Shown in pieces: positions 32,544-45,911 of a stretch of 64,000 nt of DNA. Below the pieces are notes generated by a model. That model saw nothing but the letters and a program-made list of their open reading frames with translations, did no database searches and was not told where the DNA came from. Every line of letters starts with the position of its first letter. Position 1 is the first letter of the stretch. Both the position numbers and the translations under genes were made by a program. This stretch comes from Malurus cyaneus samueli (lineage: Eukaryota; Chordata; Aves; Passeriformes; Maluridae): NCBI GenBank assembly GCA_009741485.1, contig VKON01000207.1:365059-429058 (forward strand), given 5' to 3'.

Positions 32544-34711
32544 AATTGCTGGCATTTTGCAATAATTCCATTTTCACATTACTGCTTAGTATATATTTGA
32601 AAGGGAGGTTTTCATAAACCAAATTCTCACAAATCTCTTACCACTCTGGTAATTTTTGTATTTTTGTCTTTCTCAGTGTTTAGAAACACCTTTCCATTGG
32701 CTCAATATTCTTTCAGTCAATGACTGTGCAGGAAGCATTGGTGTAATGCCATTGCACATGTGGTTTGATGTATCTACATCTTCAAATTCTGGCTAAACTA
32801 CACTATCTAGATCTAACTCTCCTGAACCTTAGGAAATGGCTTGGAATATGAGTCCCAGTCCTTCAGCTGCTTTCTCACCATGTGCTTACAGACCACAGTT
32901 TTAGGTCAAGTTATAAGGTAAGTTTTGGGCCTAATTTGAATTATGTCTGTATGGAAGATCTCAGAGGTGTATGCTTGTTTGAAAGTAAACCAGTAGAAGA
33001 AATGAACCCTCTCACAAACACCTTGAGAAGGATTTCAGGTCAGAATTGCAATTTGATAGAATGATTGCAATAAATGTGATAGTGCATCATTTAAACGAAT
33101 GAAATCAGAGTACAGCCTGGCACCCTGTTGGTCAGGGTGGTGGTCACAATCCAATTAAGTGGTGGTTGCAGTCCCATTGGAATGATGGATGTGGTCTTGT
33201 TGAAAGCGGAGGTCTTGTGGAAAGGTCTGGTACTCCTATGGAGTTTGGGTTCTCCTATGGATGTCCAGTGATGCTGGTGCCCCAAGCCCCAAGACCTCGA
33301 TATTATGTGTGGTCAGATTCAGGTGGTACCTCCCCCAGGGCAGGGAGTTTCATAATGCAATGACATAATCCTGTGAGCCATAGGATATTTTCTGGAGTCC
33401 TTGGTGGTTATAGCTGTGATTTCACAATGGCCTATTAGCAAGGACAACCCCCTCAGAATGAGTGTGACTGTGCTGCTGCTTCTCTGGAGGGAGTTATCAG
33501 GGCTGAGTCATTATTCTGCCTCTCAGGATTGCCTCTTTCTCCTTATTTCAAACATTCAGCTCATCATCTGAGGGGGGAGAGTGTGCATTGGACAGCAGTT
33601 GCAAATGACACACTGGTAACAGTTAATGATGCAGATTGAAGTAGAATGCATAGTTTGATTACGTCCATATCGACACCCTATTTTCTATAACCAGGACAAG
33701 ATGGGAATCCATTTTGTTTGAGCTGGCTGGGTCATCAGGAGTTTTAAGCGACAGGTGCTAAGTGCTGTCCCATTATCTAGCATTTTCATTTTTGTCTGTG
33801 TTACTTTGCTACCCCATCTGGGCCCCTGAAAAAGCAGCATTGGAAACTTCATACCCATTATGCACTGACAGAATAGCTTTGAGTGGTCCAAATAAAACCT
33901 CCAAGACTGGTACTTCTACAAACATTTGAAAATGAGGTTGTGAAACTGTGCATAGAGCACCTGTCCGGGTACTTTTAGATGATATCACTCATTAGTGAGC
34001 ATGGAGGCAATTTTATTGGAAAATTGTTGAGCCATGTATAGCCCTACAGAATCTGCCTTGTACTGATAACCACCCTCTGAGATATCTGCCTCTGAAGGAT
34101 ATTGCCTGGAACAGTAATCGCCATAGACTGAAAGAGGACCATTGCATATTCTGTACCAAATAGCATAAGCTAGCAATTATTATGTCTCTGCTTTGTAGAC
34201 AGTATTGCGTCTTCCAAAGCTACAGATTGAATACCAAGAAATCTTCTGAAAGAAGAGAACTCTATTTCTAATTTGACAGGTCACAGTCATGTTTTCAGTG
34301 ATGACACTAGGAAGGATTCAACACTAGGAGGGGTTGAAGACTGAGAGCTGTCCTTTTGTGCACCATGATGAGTATACTAATGTTCCTACTAGAGAGATTA
34401 TTTTCAGAAACATAAAAGAAATACAAGGAGAATGAAGGCTGGAAAATTCTAGGATATCAGTATGGATTTTAAACATCATAAGGGATACACTGATATTTTT
34501 CTCAAAAACCTTTGCATACTCCAGTCAAACAAAACTTTTACTGTATTGTTTTCTTTAGTTCAGCCCCAGCAGGGGATTAAATACCTGTGTTTCTTCCGAA
34601 AAATCCATAATGTAGTTTGATCCCCTTACTTGATAGGTCCTTTCATAGCCACACTATTATCAGAAATATGTATTGTTAATCTATCTCTTAATTTACATCA
34701 ACTAATACAAA
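32544..34711. other. Intergenic, no gene seen
   Basis: About 2.2 kb without a recognisable gene. Positions 34,155-34,345 recur in inverted orientation at about 45,700-45,885, directly before the second copy of the large direct repeat. Confidence 0.6.
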
Positions 34712-37700
34712 TATATTAATAAATATTAACATAACATGATATAGATAGATTTGATGTTTGTAAAGTACCAAACAAACATATGCAGGAAATAGCAGGTAAA
34801 GTCTGTAGTCTATTCCTGGTGTCAGAGATGTTGAGTACTATGTCACTGAAGATACTGTAAAATATTTGTATCAAATAGTTATTGTCTGAGATTATCAGAC
34901 TTGTTCGGTACAAACATTACCTCAATGACATAGTCTTTTCAGAGAACGAAGAGAAGAAAGTTCTCCTCTGGAAGAGTCTTTGAAGTGGATCGCTTGTCAT
35001 TGGGTGAATAGTAAAAACTTATTGGGTGCTCTATTCTCAGACTTGATGCATTGAACATTTTCTGACTACAGCCCTGAGACATGAAAATTGACAGTGACCC
35101 AGGTCCTCAGCTCTTTTCTGAGGGTTTTTTATAAAAATAGATAACAACCCAAAGCTTTACTTAACATGTTTCATTATGGGCATTCTCAGTGATCTCTTGT
35201 TATACTTCCTTCTGGAGACAATGATGGAGAGGTTCTTCATCCATAAGTACATGTAGGAAAATAATGTAATGGACCAGTATTTTGGAGGGAGATGTTTGCC
35301 ATCAGAAGGCAGATATTCAGAGAGTGTTTTTGGTCATGGAGTATTATAGCTCCAGCTGCCTCCCACAGTATTTTCTACATGGTAACAAAGCCCAACAACA
35401 AAGTTTTGAGATATGTTCCATATTATAATCCTGGCATTAGTTTTCAAAATTCAGCAGTGTGGTAGAGTGGAAAATATCTCTCAAAACGTTACTATATTAT
35501 AGAGCCTAATCATCTGTTTTCTGCTCTGGTTTGTGTGAATACTTCTTTACTCAAAATGCCCATGTGTTTAAAGGAGCTCAGATAATCGAGACACAAATTG
35601 GAAATCGGCAGTATTCTGAAAGGTGTTGGTGTTGTTATAAAGCATTAAGGGTAAATTGCAAACAGATGAGGAAAACACTTTCTGCTCATGCTAAGTGTGT
35701 AATTCCTGCTGCAGTCACTCACTATTTACACTCTGAATTAGGTGAAGCAATAATTTAATTTAAGAAGAAAAAGGAGATGATTTTAATATATAATGTAACA
35801 TTCACTTATATATTTATGTGTTACATTAATTTATATTGCATAAATGTATAGTAACACATACGTTAGATTATTTGAACTAATAATATAAAATTTAAATGCT
35901 TTAGGAAGGAGTTACTCTATTTTTGCATGCAAATATGTGAATACATGAAGCATCAATGTATTTTTGCTGTTGTACTACTCAGCTTCAGAAGGGCTGCAGA
36001 GTATGACCTTTCAGGTAGAAAAGCATTTTACTATAAACACTCCTCCTCTGTTGCTTTCAAATGTCTGAATGTGAATTTTAATCCTTGGCCTTGATTTGTG
36101 TTAGAATGGATTTTTTTCTAAAACATCTTCATTCAGAAGGTGGATACTTGTACCTTAATAACAAACTATGTATCAGATGATTAAGAGCAACTTTTTACCT
36201 GGAAAAGGTCTTTCTGGGGTGTTTGTTGATATAATTTTTTCGTTATTTGGTAATGTTTGTCAGTGTGTACTGCCTTCTGGCAACCATTTTTCATATTATA
36301 TAACTCTCAGAAACAGCAGCACAAACTTTCCCAGTGGCCTTCTGAATAACCAAAGAGGCTCACATACCTTGTTCTGTGTTTAATATACTTGTTTGCATAT
36401 AGATGTTTAAAATTTCTTGGTATCGGAGCAGAAAATTACTTTTGTTTTCCAATACAGAATTATGTGCCATGTATGCACCTCTTCTGTATCACTGAGAGGT
36501 CTAGAGGTCAGTATATATTTCCATATATAATTATATCGTGTCTTACTCTATTATTATTATTATCTCTTTCTGTCCCAGTCTCAATACCGTTATAGCAGGG
36601 TTATTAGTTTTTTAGCACCATGTTTTATCTTCTTTTTTCTGCTTTATGGTATTCTTTCTGCTTTGATAATTTTACATAACATGACTATTATCATATGAAT
36701 ATTGATATGACTATTTTAAAATGCAAGGCCACACAGCTCCCACAGTGATGAAGGGTGTTTAACTTATACAATTTTAGATTTCTGCCTCTTGTGTTCATGT
36801 TTTCATTACTGGCAAATTTTTTCTGGGAATCACTAATAGAAGTGTTTTTGAAAAGGTCTTGACAGCAATGTGACAGAAGTTTATCTATTGCGTGATACAT
36901 AATTTGAAGTTTTTTTTAATAGGCAATTGTATTTGCAATTTATTGTGTGTAACTATTCTTATGCTCTCCTTATTTATTATTTTGCTTTCCTTGGAAAGAA
37001 TGCCTAAATAGTTTTATGGTCAATAATAGAATGCAAAAGGGTATGTATCTTTTATCCAAAAGTTTTTCCTTTGTGTGATTATGTAATGTCAGATTGTTGG
37101 TTTTGGTTTGGGGTAATGTTTTTTTTAAGGAGTAATCCTGGGATTTTTCCCGCCATTGCATATAATTCGTGCATACACATACTTATAAATAAGTAAAGAA
37201 CCTTATCAGAATTTCTCAAGGTTTCTCAGTCGAAATAAGACGACTAATTCACTAACAAACTACTTGTAGAAGTGAAATATATTAATTTTAAAAATATTTT
37301 ATAGATTTTCAGTTTACGATATATGTTTAGTGGATTTTAGATTGTTTGTGGTTTTTTTTTTTCCCAGTTGGGTAGATAATTTCAGTGCTTCTTGAAATTT
37401 GTTCGCTGTTTTCACCTATTTTCACCAAGTCAGTTGTTGGTTGCTGTTATTTTATAGCAGTTATAGGTTATCCTTACATAACATTATTTTTAATAGACAG
37501 AAAATACACTGTTTTAATTAACGAAGATGTACAAAGGCTTTACTTTTATATAGCAATATCTTAGTTGTGGTCTATATCTTAATGCAGAAAGAAGTTAGAT
37601 TATTATCCTATTTTCTCTCCTCAAAACAATATCATTATATTAAAGAGACTGGGGACAGCACTGCTGTTCATGATTGATCTATAATTTCAATCTTCCCACT

Positions 37701-40700
37701 TTCATGAAGTAGTAATTTTTCCTGAAATAAAAGAAGGGTCAGTGTGTCCCTGACTAGGCGTCATAACCATCATTCCTTTCAGTCAGATGCACAAAAAAGA
37801 TTTGTTTAAGAAATTTTACCATCTGAAATATTGTTTGACTCTGGTGTTCTTGTGTTATTAATAGAAGAAGTATCTAAGGTTACTATAGCACACGGCAGTT
37901 CATGACAGCTTTTGTAGCTGTCGATGAAATTAGATCATGTACTATATGGGAACTGTTTGACATCTGCTGCTGATACTAAGAGTTCTGTAAATTATTTATT
38001 TTATGTGCTGGATAGACATCACATCTAAACCACCATGCTGAATGTCTTCTTTAAACGATCAAACAGATGAACTTGGTCAGCATAGTATTTAAGTCCTTGA
38101 CGTTCATTTCGACAGTTTCCTGACGCAAAACCTCTTTTCTTCTTATTTCTGTCTTAAAAATGAAGACAAAGCAAATGATTATCGTGAATAAATACCAAAC
38201 TTCCTGAGCTCCCAGTGTGCAAGAGAAGTGCTGGCTTAAGTAATATTTTCTGTATATGCTCCTGTCTTTATTATTGAAAACCATTTCCAATGTTGCTAAT
38301 AAGCTTGAAATATTTTAAAAGGAAGCTGCTTTGTATCCTCTGCAAATCCTAGTGCAAGGTTTTGTTTTGGTTCTGTGATACCATAGTTCTGTTATGAAAA
38401 CAGACCAAATGTTCATAAAAACTCTTTAGTCAGCTGCTACTGAAAGCACTTTCCTATTTATCACCGCAGAAAGCGAAAACTTTTTTTCCAGAGAGAGCAA
38501 TCCCAAGTCAATGAAGCTGCCAGATTGTATGCGCTGTTACTAATCAAATAGTCCAGATAACGTTTTTCCTATTCAGAAACTCAGGCTTCTCTTTAGTGTA
38601 TCCGCACTAAAATTCAGATTTGATTAGGTTTTTTTGTGATTAAACTTGGTGGAAAGACAAAAAGTTAGTTAGCTCGTGGCATTGCTGGGAATGTAGATCG
38701 GATGTGTTTTGGTTTGTTTTGGTTTTGGGCTTTTTCTGTTGTTGTTGTTTGGTTTTGTTTGGTGTTTTGTGTTGTGAGTTTTTGTGTGGGTCTGTTATCT
38801 TTCGGTTTGGTAGGGTTTTTTTTGGTGTTGGTACTAGTGGTCTTCTTTTTCTTCTGGTTTTTTTTTTTTTTCCTGGGCTAAGAGTAAGGTTATGAAAGCT
38901 CTGGTGCATTGAATGAATTCTAAATATATATTATAAAAAAAAAAAAAAAAAGCGAAGAAAACTTTTGGGTCATTTGTTTCTGATCTTTCCACAAATACTG
39001 TTAAACTAATAAGTGGAATCCATGAACATGCTCTGGCAGATGCCCTTTGTCCCCATTTGAAGAAATTTGATTCACTGAAGACACTGTGAGTAATGACTTT
39101 TTTTTGGGAATTGTGGTGCCCATCAATCACTGAGAGGGTTCTAACTGTTTTCAGTGAGCAAGCCAAAAAGACCTGCTGGAGCACAGAAATGATTGAGGCT
39201 GTGCTATGCTCCCACACTGGAACCCAGAGTATCTAAAGCACAACACAATTCATGTCCTCAACGACATTGGCAATTGTAGGATTATGGGTCCATGGCTTCT
39301 AACTGACAGTGAATTGCGGTGGTTGGCCAATACTACAAGATTGGGTTCTAAGGGATGATCAAATCAGCTTCATCCAGAATGGTTTTGAGTACAGGGGGGG
39401 TTAACGGTAACTCATAAACAAACTGCTAAGCATGCAGGATGATTTAAACTGATTGTATACAGAAAATGAACTCAGTGAATGAAAATGCTACATGAAGAAA
39501 TCATAAAAGGAATTGTGAACAATTGGACAACTCAAAAACTCACAGATACCACTGTGCATTAAGATATGCGCTGATGTGAAGAGCAGTTGCTATTGACTTT
39601 AACAGATTGCTGAGACAAAGAATTTATTTTAAGCATTCTTCTGTCATTAAAAAAAGATCAGTAGAGTTAACATTAGTAAGACCTTTTCTTAAAACTACAT
39701 TTATAGCTAGTATGTAGTAATTGTGTGGAATGTGTTTAAGGTGGCTCAGTGTCTTACAAAAGAGTTCAATGTTATGTGAATGGGTCCATAAAATCATCCT
39801 CATCACATCAGCTTTTTATGACTACTACTGATCTGTCATAACCTCGGCCCATCCTGTCAAGTGCAATCAATCATGAAACAAAAAAAATGAAATGTCTCAT
39901 TCACATTGAAATACATGTAAAACTGTTTTCCTCTTTTCTGAGTTGCAAGTAAATTTTGATTCTCTGTGATCCTTTCATTTCTGATAGACGCTGGTTCGGT
40001 GGGTGTCATTTCAGCATCTGTGCAATTTATTTCTATTGTGGCGTATTGTGCTGGTGCAGGGAGTGCTCTCACCATTAAATTGAATGTAAAGTTGGAGGCG
40101 TTGTGTTTGGAGCAAACTGAATGATAACACTCGTGATCCCTGTTTGGGGTGCAGGACAGTGGAACAAGGCAGAAACATTTTTCTTGTAGAAAGCAAGATG
40201 CATCTAAACTGACAGAGGTTGGGCAACAGAAGCTGTTGCAAAACCTCACACTCAGAGATGTCTTTTCAAGATGATCTGTCCAATCCCTCAGTAAAACTCT
40301 AACATAAATCTCGTTGAGGAAGTTAACATCAGAATATCAATGCTAATCTTGAACTAACAGAGATGTGTTTCTGTGAAGCCTTGTGAATTTCACGATGGTT
40401 CAGTGATGGCACACAATCCATTTCCTTCATGGCAATTCTCCAAGATATGACATGTCGTGAGTTTCGTTTTTTATCCTGGTATATCTGTATTGTGACTCCT
40501 ACAATTACTAACATTTCAGTACAGTAGAACTGATGGCACCGTTTTATAGTGTATACCAAACCATCGGTTGGTGGGGGGGGGGGCCCCTTTTTCACTGCAG
40601 TTAAATCAAGCCAAGATGGGTTGTCTGAATTAATTCAGTAAGTCTGGATGATCTGATAACCATGCTTTGGACATGCTTCTAATTAATTTTTTAATTGGAG

Positions 40701-41177
40701 CTGAAGCTGCTCAAGTACCTGCAATTACAGTTATGAAATGCTTTCTAAGTTCAATTTGAATTGATGTTAGTATAAAGCAGAGTTTTTCAAACAGTGTATA
40801 TTGTTTTTATGCCCTACCTGTTCATGAAGGAAAGGATCAATCAGGTAGAGCTTGTTTCAGCTACAAGGAGTGCACACTGACTACATATGAAAGAACTCTG
40901 TTTGAATCACTGCAGAGGTACCAACCATTGATCATTCTTGTTCACTAAGAAAGGACTGCATTACTTGCAATGGGCAACAAGAAAGTTTGGCTGACTAATC
41001 AGCGAGCACGTTCTTTCTTGTGCTAGAAAGAATTGCTTTGCACTAGGTCAGCATTATGATGTAAATATCAGCAACAATTCTGAGATGTCTAGTAAATCCG
41101 GCATTGGCCATCTGATTTTTTTAATTTATCTCCTGTTCTCTTTGTTCCTTGGCTTTTAATTTTTAAAAGTAGGAGAG

Positions 41178-42407
41178 TGTCATGGTTTACTGGTCCAATT
41201 TTGGTGGTGGGGGATGGGACCAAGAAACCACAAAGATGGCTGCTTGTGAGGAGTCTAGAAATTTTCCTCCATTTCTCTCCACAAAGGAGCCTACCCTGTG
41301 TCTCTGAGGTTGATGGACAAAAGCCTGCCGCTCAGGCCTGGGACAAATTGCACAGGTTTGTACACTCTGTATGACGTAATTGCTGAGTACTTAGAAGAAT
41401 CAAAACAAACTAGGGTGGTGGCCATGGTAGTTTAGGTTTTAGTAGTAGTTTTTTACTATGCACTGGGGAAAAACAGAGCCAGGAGGGTGAGGAGATGTAA
41501 GAGAAAAATGGAGACCCAAAGATCACAGTAAGGAGAAGATGATTGGCTTGCTGTGCTTTTTTGCTGTGGTCCTCGAAGCATAACAGAAAATAGTTGTTCC
41601 TCAAAAGACTATGTTCATCAATGACAGACCTGTATAGAAAAGAGAGCGAACCTTGCTCTGAGGAAAAAAACCTGGCCTTTGAGATGGCTGAACTTATCAG
41701 GAGCCAAAAAAGGGGGAAGAGGTGGCCCGCCACGATGTTGAAGCAAGTTGATGCTAAGAGAAATTGTGCACTGCCAGGAGATTGTGATAGTGGTCTCACG
41801 CCTGAAACAAACGCAGTTTGCCTGAAGGACATTCTTTCTTTCTCAACATTTCTTTACCTCGTAACCTTTACAAGGTAAAGAATAGCTCCTCGCTCCAGCA
41901 GATTTAAACACTGACTGTTTTGGAAAAAACCCAAACTATCACAGCTTGGAGCTGTTAAGAACACTTTCTATGATGCTGGACAACAACTAATGAGTGGTCT
42001 GATCTGTGTAGGCTTTTCATTCCTGCCCCCTTTGGTATGGCGGGAAAAACATGGGGGGGAAGAGGGAGGTCTGGGAGAGATGGTCCTTGGAAGGGATAAC
42101 AGATGTTAAAATGTCTGTTTTATCTTTCTTCTCCTTGTAAATTTGGTCCTCTCTTCCATTTTTCTTCCCCTGTGGCCATAGTATTTCTTAGTAGTTTGGT
42201 AGTAATAAATCTATTTTGCACTAAGTTATGCAGCCTGTCTGACCATCTCGTCTGGAGCCAATACGTTTTTCTCTCAATTACTTAATGTACTCTGAAAGCA
42301 TGAATTTTTCGTGTTAATTGGCTTTTTGCTCTCCCTTCTCTCTCTCCGAATGGGGGAAAGGGAAGTCGTGGGTGCAGTTTTGGCTTCAGCACAAGTCAAC
42401 ACCGACA
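41178..42407 (+). mobile_element. Solo LTR (family 3), copy 1
   Basis: Starts TGTCATGGTTTACTGG and ends near aacaccgaca; in copy 2 the end reads AAAACCACGACA, the inverse of the start. A polyadenylation signal (aataaatcta) is near 42,205 and a C/T-rich segment follows. No target duplication was identified. The open frames inside are not retroviral genes. Confidence 0.7.
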
Positions 42408-43595
42408 CAGTACAAGAACTTACGTTTCCTCCTCTCTATCTTGGAAAGAAACGGTTATCATACATTCATCTTGATGTTTGAATGATGATATGAATTATGA
42501 TGATGATGAGATGTGAGACCTTGTCTTACTGAAAGTGGAGAAAACATAAATTTTAAAATGATATATAAATTAAAATTTTAGTCTTCTGGGTTGGGTTCTG
42601 AAATCCAGATGAATCTTAGTTCAAAACTCTCACTGCAGGCATTGCTGATTAAAGGAGATTCCTTGATCTGCAAGGTTGGCATGAACAAAATTTCCACACT
42701 GAGCTGTTGAGGAAACATTTAGAGCAAGTAGCTCATGATGCAGCTGGAAGTTGAACTCTGGATGGGGGAATGTTTGGGAACTGAAGGCAAGAGGGTGACT
42801 TTCTGGTGTGCACCTTTGCGCAAAGGGGATGGGACTTTTAGGTTGTGACCTGTGAGATCAATGCTAAGAGCCTGTGGCCAGGAGAGGATGATTCGAGAAG
42901 ACTCCAGATTACTGAGCAGGACTGTGAATTATAATTCCCAGGGTTTCCCTTGGCTAGGGCCACATTGAGGAACCGCTCCAGCTCATTTCTGTGTACTGTG
43001 CTCGTGAAAATTGCCTAATGGTAGGCATCTGAGACTTTGCTGTGGGAAACCTGAAGGCTGAACATAGAGGAAACATTTGTGACTTGTGTGAGTAGGGCTT
43101 TGTAGGAGAGTCAAGGTGGGATCCATTGTCACTGGAGCTGCCCTGTTTTCCCACAATTAGAGTCTCTGGCATGGAAGTGTGAAGCAGGTAGTCCCTGATG
43201 GGCAGAGAGAAAGAATTCCTTCACGAGCTTCCTGTCTGTTCTCCTGTGCTTAAAAGAATAGGTCTTTTCCTTTCCATTGGGAAAAACACCACTTTTATTA
43301 TTATGGTACATCAAACTTTCTAGTGGTTTTTCAGAATGCTGGTAGACCAGATATTTAGTTTGCCTGAGTCTTCCTCGGTGAACTGATGTAATGGAAAAGT
43401 ATTTTTTTAACCATTGCTGATTAATATCACTAGTTTTTATTGAGCTACAAAAATTTTCTGGCTGACTGACACTTACATTCATTAAGATAGATTGACAGCC
43501 TTGTTTCCGCGTTCTACTAACAAAACTAAGTGGGTGAACAATTATATGTTGGCATCAAAGAAAGGCCACCCTGCCAGGTTTATCCTTCCATCCAT
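42408..43595. other. Interval between the two solo LTRs, copy 1
   Basis: About 1.2 kb with no gene recognised. It holds a short tga-repeat at 42,481-42,510, which in copy 2 is a clean run of about 14 units. Confidence 0.55.
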
Positions 43596-44431
43596 TGTTG
43601 TGGGTTAAAATTCTTCCCTTTTGTTTCTTTCTTTGGGAATTTTTCTTCCCATTTGTTGCTGGGGTACACTAATTGCTGTGTCATCCTTTTAATGGCTGGT
43701 GATTAACAAAGACATTATACTATGCCAACTAAACGGTCTGGCCAGCGCTGGCGAGAGTGTTTTGTGTGGTGGGGGGATTGGCCGTTTTGTTTCACTGCTT
43801 CGCTGAGAGGAGGTCTGTTGCTTGCTGACTGCTACGGAGAAAGCTGGCCGCCTTCTTTTCTGCGCCAGGTTCTTGGGCTTTGCTTGCTGCCCGTGGTTCA
43901 ATCTCCTGTGGCTTGCGGGGGATTCCAGCTTCAGGGTGGAAGCTCTGCTCATCCCGTTTTGCAGCCGCGGATTAGCTCGTCTCTTTTTCGCCGTCTGGTT
44001 TCTGCTGTCCAGGAGCACAAGATCTGTGTTTCCGCTGTGAGTTTTGCAGAGAACTTTTCTCTATCCATCTCTGCATTTGTATCATCATTGGGCCTGCGGA
44101 GATCTGAGCCAGCCCCGGACTGCACAACGCCTCGCTGCCCTCCGGAGAATCGCTGCACCCCCTGCCAGCGTGGGACTTGTAATACACCAAAGGGAGGTTG
44201 TATCTTCTCTGTAAGGCTGTCAGCTGGTTTGGATTGGGCTGGTTGTTGCTATTGTTATTGTTACTTGTTTCAACCTTGTTACATATTAAAAAATGTTATT
44301 CCCTTTTACCCATATCTGCCTGCAAGCTCGTGATTTTTTCAAGTTATAATAAATTCGGAGGGAGTGGTGCATATCCCACTCCAAGGGGGGTCCTGCTTCA
44401 TTGCAACACCTGTCTTTTCAAACCAAAGACA
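43596..44431 (+). mobile_element. Solo LTR (family 2), copy 1
   Basis: Starts TGTTGTGGGTTAAAA and ends caaaccaaagaca. It is the same family as the LTRs ending at 7,397, 55,808 and (inverted) 59,356. The 5' flank reads atccat and the 3' flank atcat; copy 2 shows this is a 5-bp target duplication (atcat) with one extra base here. Only about 45 bases separate its end from the N gap. Confidence 0.8.
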
Positions 44432-44476
44432 ATCATCATTAAAATTCAGATTAGATCTCTCCAACAACAACAACGG

Positions 44477-44501
44477 NNNNNNNNNNNNNNNNNNNNNNNN
44501 N
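44477..44501. other. Assembly gap (25 N)
   Basis: Exactly 25 N. A fixed length of 25 is a convention of some gap-filling software for gaps whose filled ends were not joined, so adjacent sequence may be gap-fill from unpolished long reads. Confidence 0.95.
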
Positions 44502-45911
44502 AGATAAAGCCTACCTAAAATCAACTCCCAAAGAATAGCCGCATGCATGCAGCAATCAGATGGAAACAGCGACACAGAAATGTTACAGCTTCAAATGCTA
44601 ACGCAACAACAGAAAGTGCTGAAACACAATCCCCTCACGGGTGTACTCTTACTTTCTTTGTTTTCAAAGGAAGATTTTTTAAATAAATAGAGATAGTAAG
44701 AAAACACGTTGCCATTTTAATCAAAGCCCTGCCCTGTACATGAAGAAAAGACAGTATACCCACAAAAAAATCAAAAGGATCTGGTGGTGCCAATCTACCC
44801 GCTGAAACAATGCACTTGTTGATTCACACACAAATTTTTGCTTCGATACTAGTAATTCTCAAATGTTTAAATACATAACGAGAACCTCCATATGTACTTG
44901 TTACACATGCTTCTATACATAAGGTTATCAAGATCTCTGTGTTACATCAACTTCTACTTGAATCACTTTCTTAAGGAGCTTAGGGAGAGAACATTAAAAT
45001 CTCCTAACTCTGTTCTAGCCCTGATCTATAGTTAAGCTTTGACGAACTTCCAGACAAGCATCAAAACCTCATTATCAAGCAAAATGTGACATACTGGATT
45101 CTACTTCACAGCATAACCCAAGCACATTATATTAATCCTGGATTATCTTCGTGCAGTATAACTATCATTAGGCTTTGATGCTGTCTGAATGCACTCCAGA
45201 AGATAGACTAAGTAGATAAGTCAACTTATCAGTATCGTCATAGTGCTAGAGTATTCATCCACCAGCGATGTTCTAAGTAGTAATATGGTGATCTTGAGAG
45301 CTACCATAGTGTGTTGGACCTCTTTTTTGGCGACGACACAGGTATTAATTCTGATTATCCCCTCAACTGAGACTGAGAGACCATCCGATAAGAAATCTGC
45401 ACAGCATATTCGTTGTTATTTTGTTTTGTCCACACTGGTCATGACGTACTACTCCGGGACAGGAAATAGCGATGTGTTGCACCACTCAAAGCATGCCAAG
45501 GAGGGCATGTTTGAACAACTAATACACATTGATTTTTATCTATCTGAGAAATAGCCCTGCTATTACCAGACAATACAAATAAGTATGCTGTGTACTTGTT
45601 ATTCTAGTGTTCATATATTCTTAGAGAAACATTTCCCTCTCCTAAGAGGACATTCAGTCATACTGTATCCACTAATAAAGGTTGCTCTCCAAGGACAGCT
45701 TCATCTTCACCTCCTAGTGTTGAATCCTCCTCTTGTCATCACTGAAACATGACTGTGACCTGTCAAATTAGAAATAGAATTTCCTTCTTTCAGAAAGATT
45801 TTCTTGGTATTCAATCTGTAGCTTTGGAAGACTGCAATAGCTGTCTACAAAGCAGACGACATTATTTAATGCTCTACTCTCTTATATTACACAATATATT
45901 ACACAATATAT
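44502..45911. other. Spacer between the direct repeats
   Basis: About 1.4 kb with no recognised gene. An open frame at 45,243-45,554 (103 residues) has no motif that I know. The segment 45,700-45,885 is the reverse complement of about 34,155-34,345. A repeated 'atattacac' run near 45,890-45,930 borders copy 2. Confidence 0.6.

Larger units (their letters stand above)
34712..44453 (+). repeat. Large direct repeat, copy 1
   Basis: About 9.7 kb that recurs in the same orientation and order at 45,912-55,835. Matching anchors run throughout: atagatagatttgatgtttg (34,740/45,940), gggagatgtttgccatcaga (35,287/46,487), the T/G-rich tract (38,700/49,850), gtgggtgtcatttcagcatc (39,999/51,185) and both solo LTRs. 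The copies differ by very many one- to three-base indels. The interior up to 41,177 is AT-rich and holds no gene or RNA that I recognise. Confidence 0.9.

Noticed and set aside
38704..38895. Hydrophobic Phe/Cys/Leu-rich frame resembling a membrane protein (also 49,784-50,035)
   Set aside because: Arises from a T/G-rich low-complexity tract; the frame differs between the two repeat copies.
34712..41177. Possible protein gene or long noncoding RNA in the repeated AT-rich block
   Set aside because: No frame is maintained between the two copies, and no splice structure or known motif was visible; duplication alone is not evidence of a gene.
43722..44333. 203-residue frame (and its partner at 55,213-55,821)
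   Set aside because: Inside family 2 solo LTRs. The frame is not preserved between the two repeat copies and the Cys/Ser-rich composition follows base composition.
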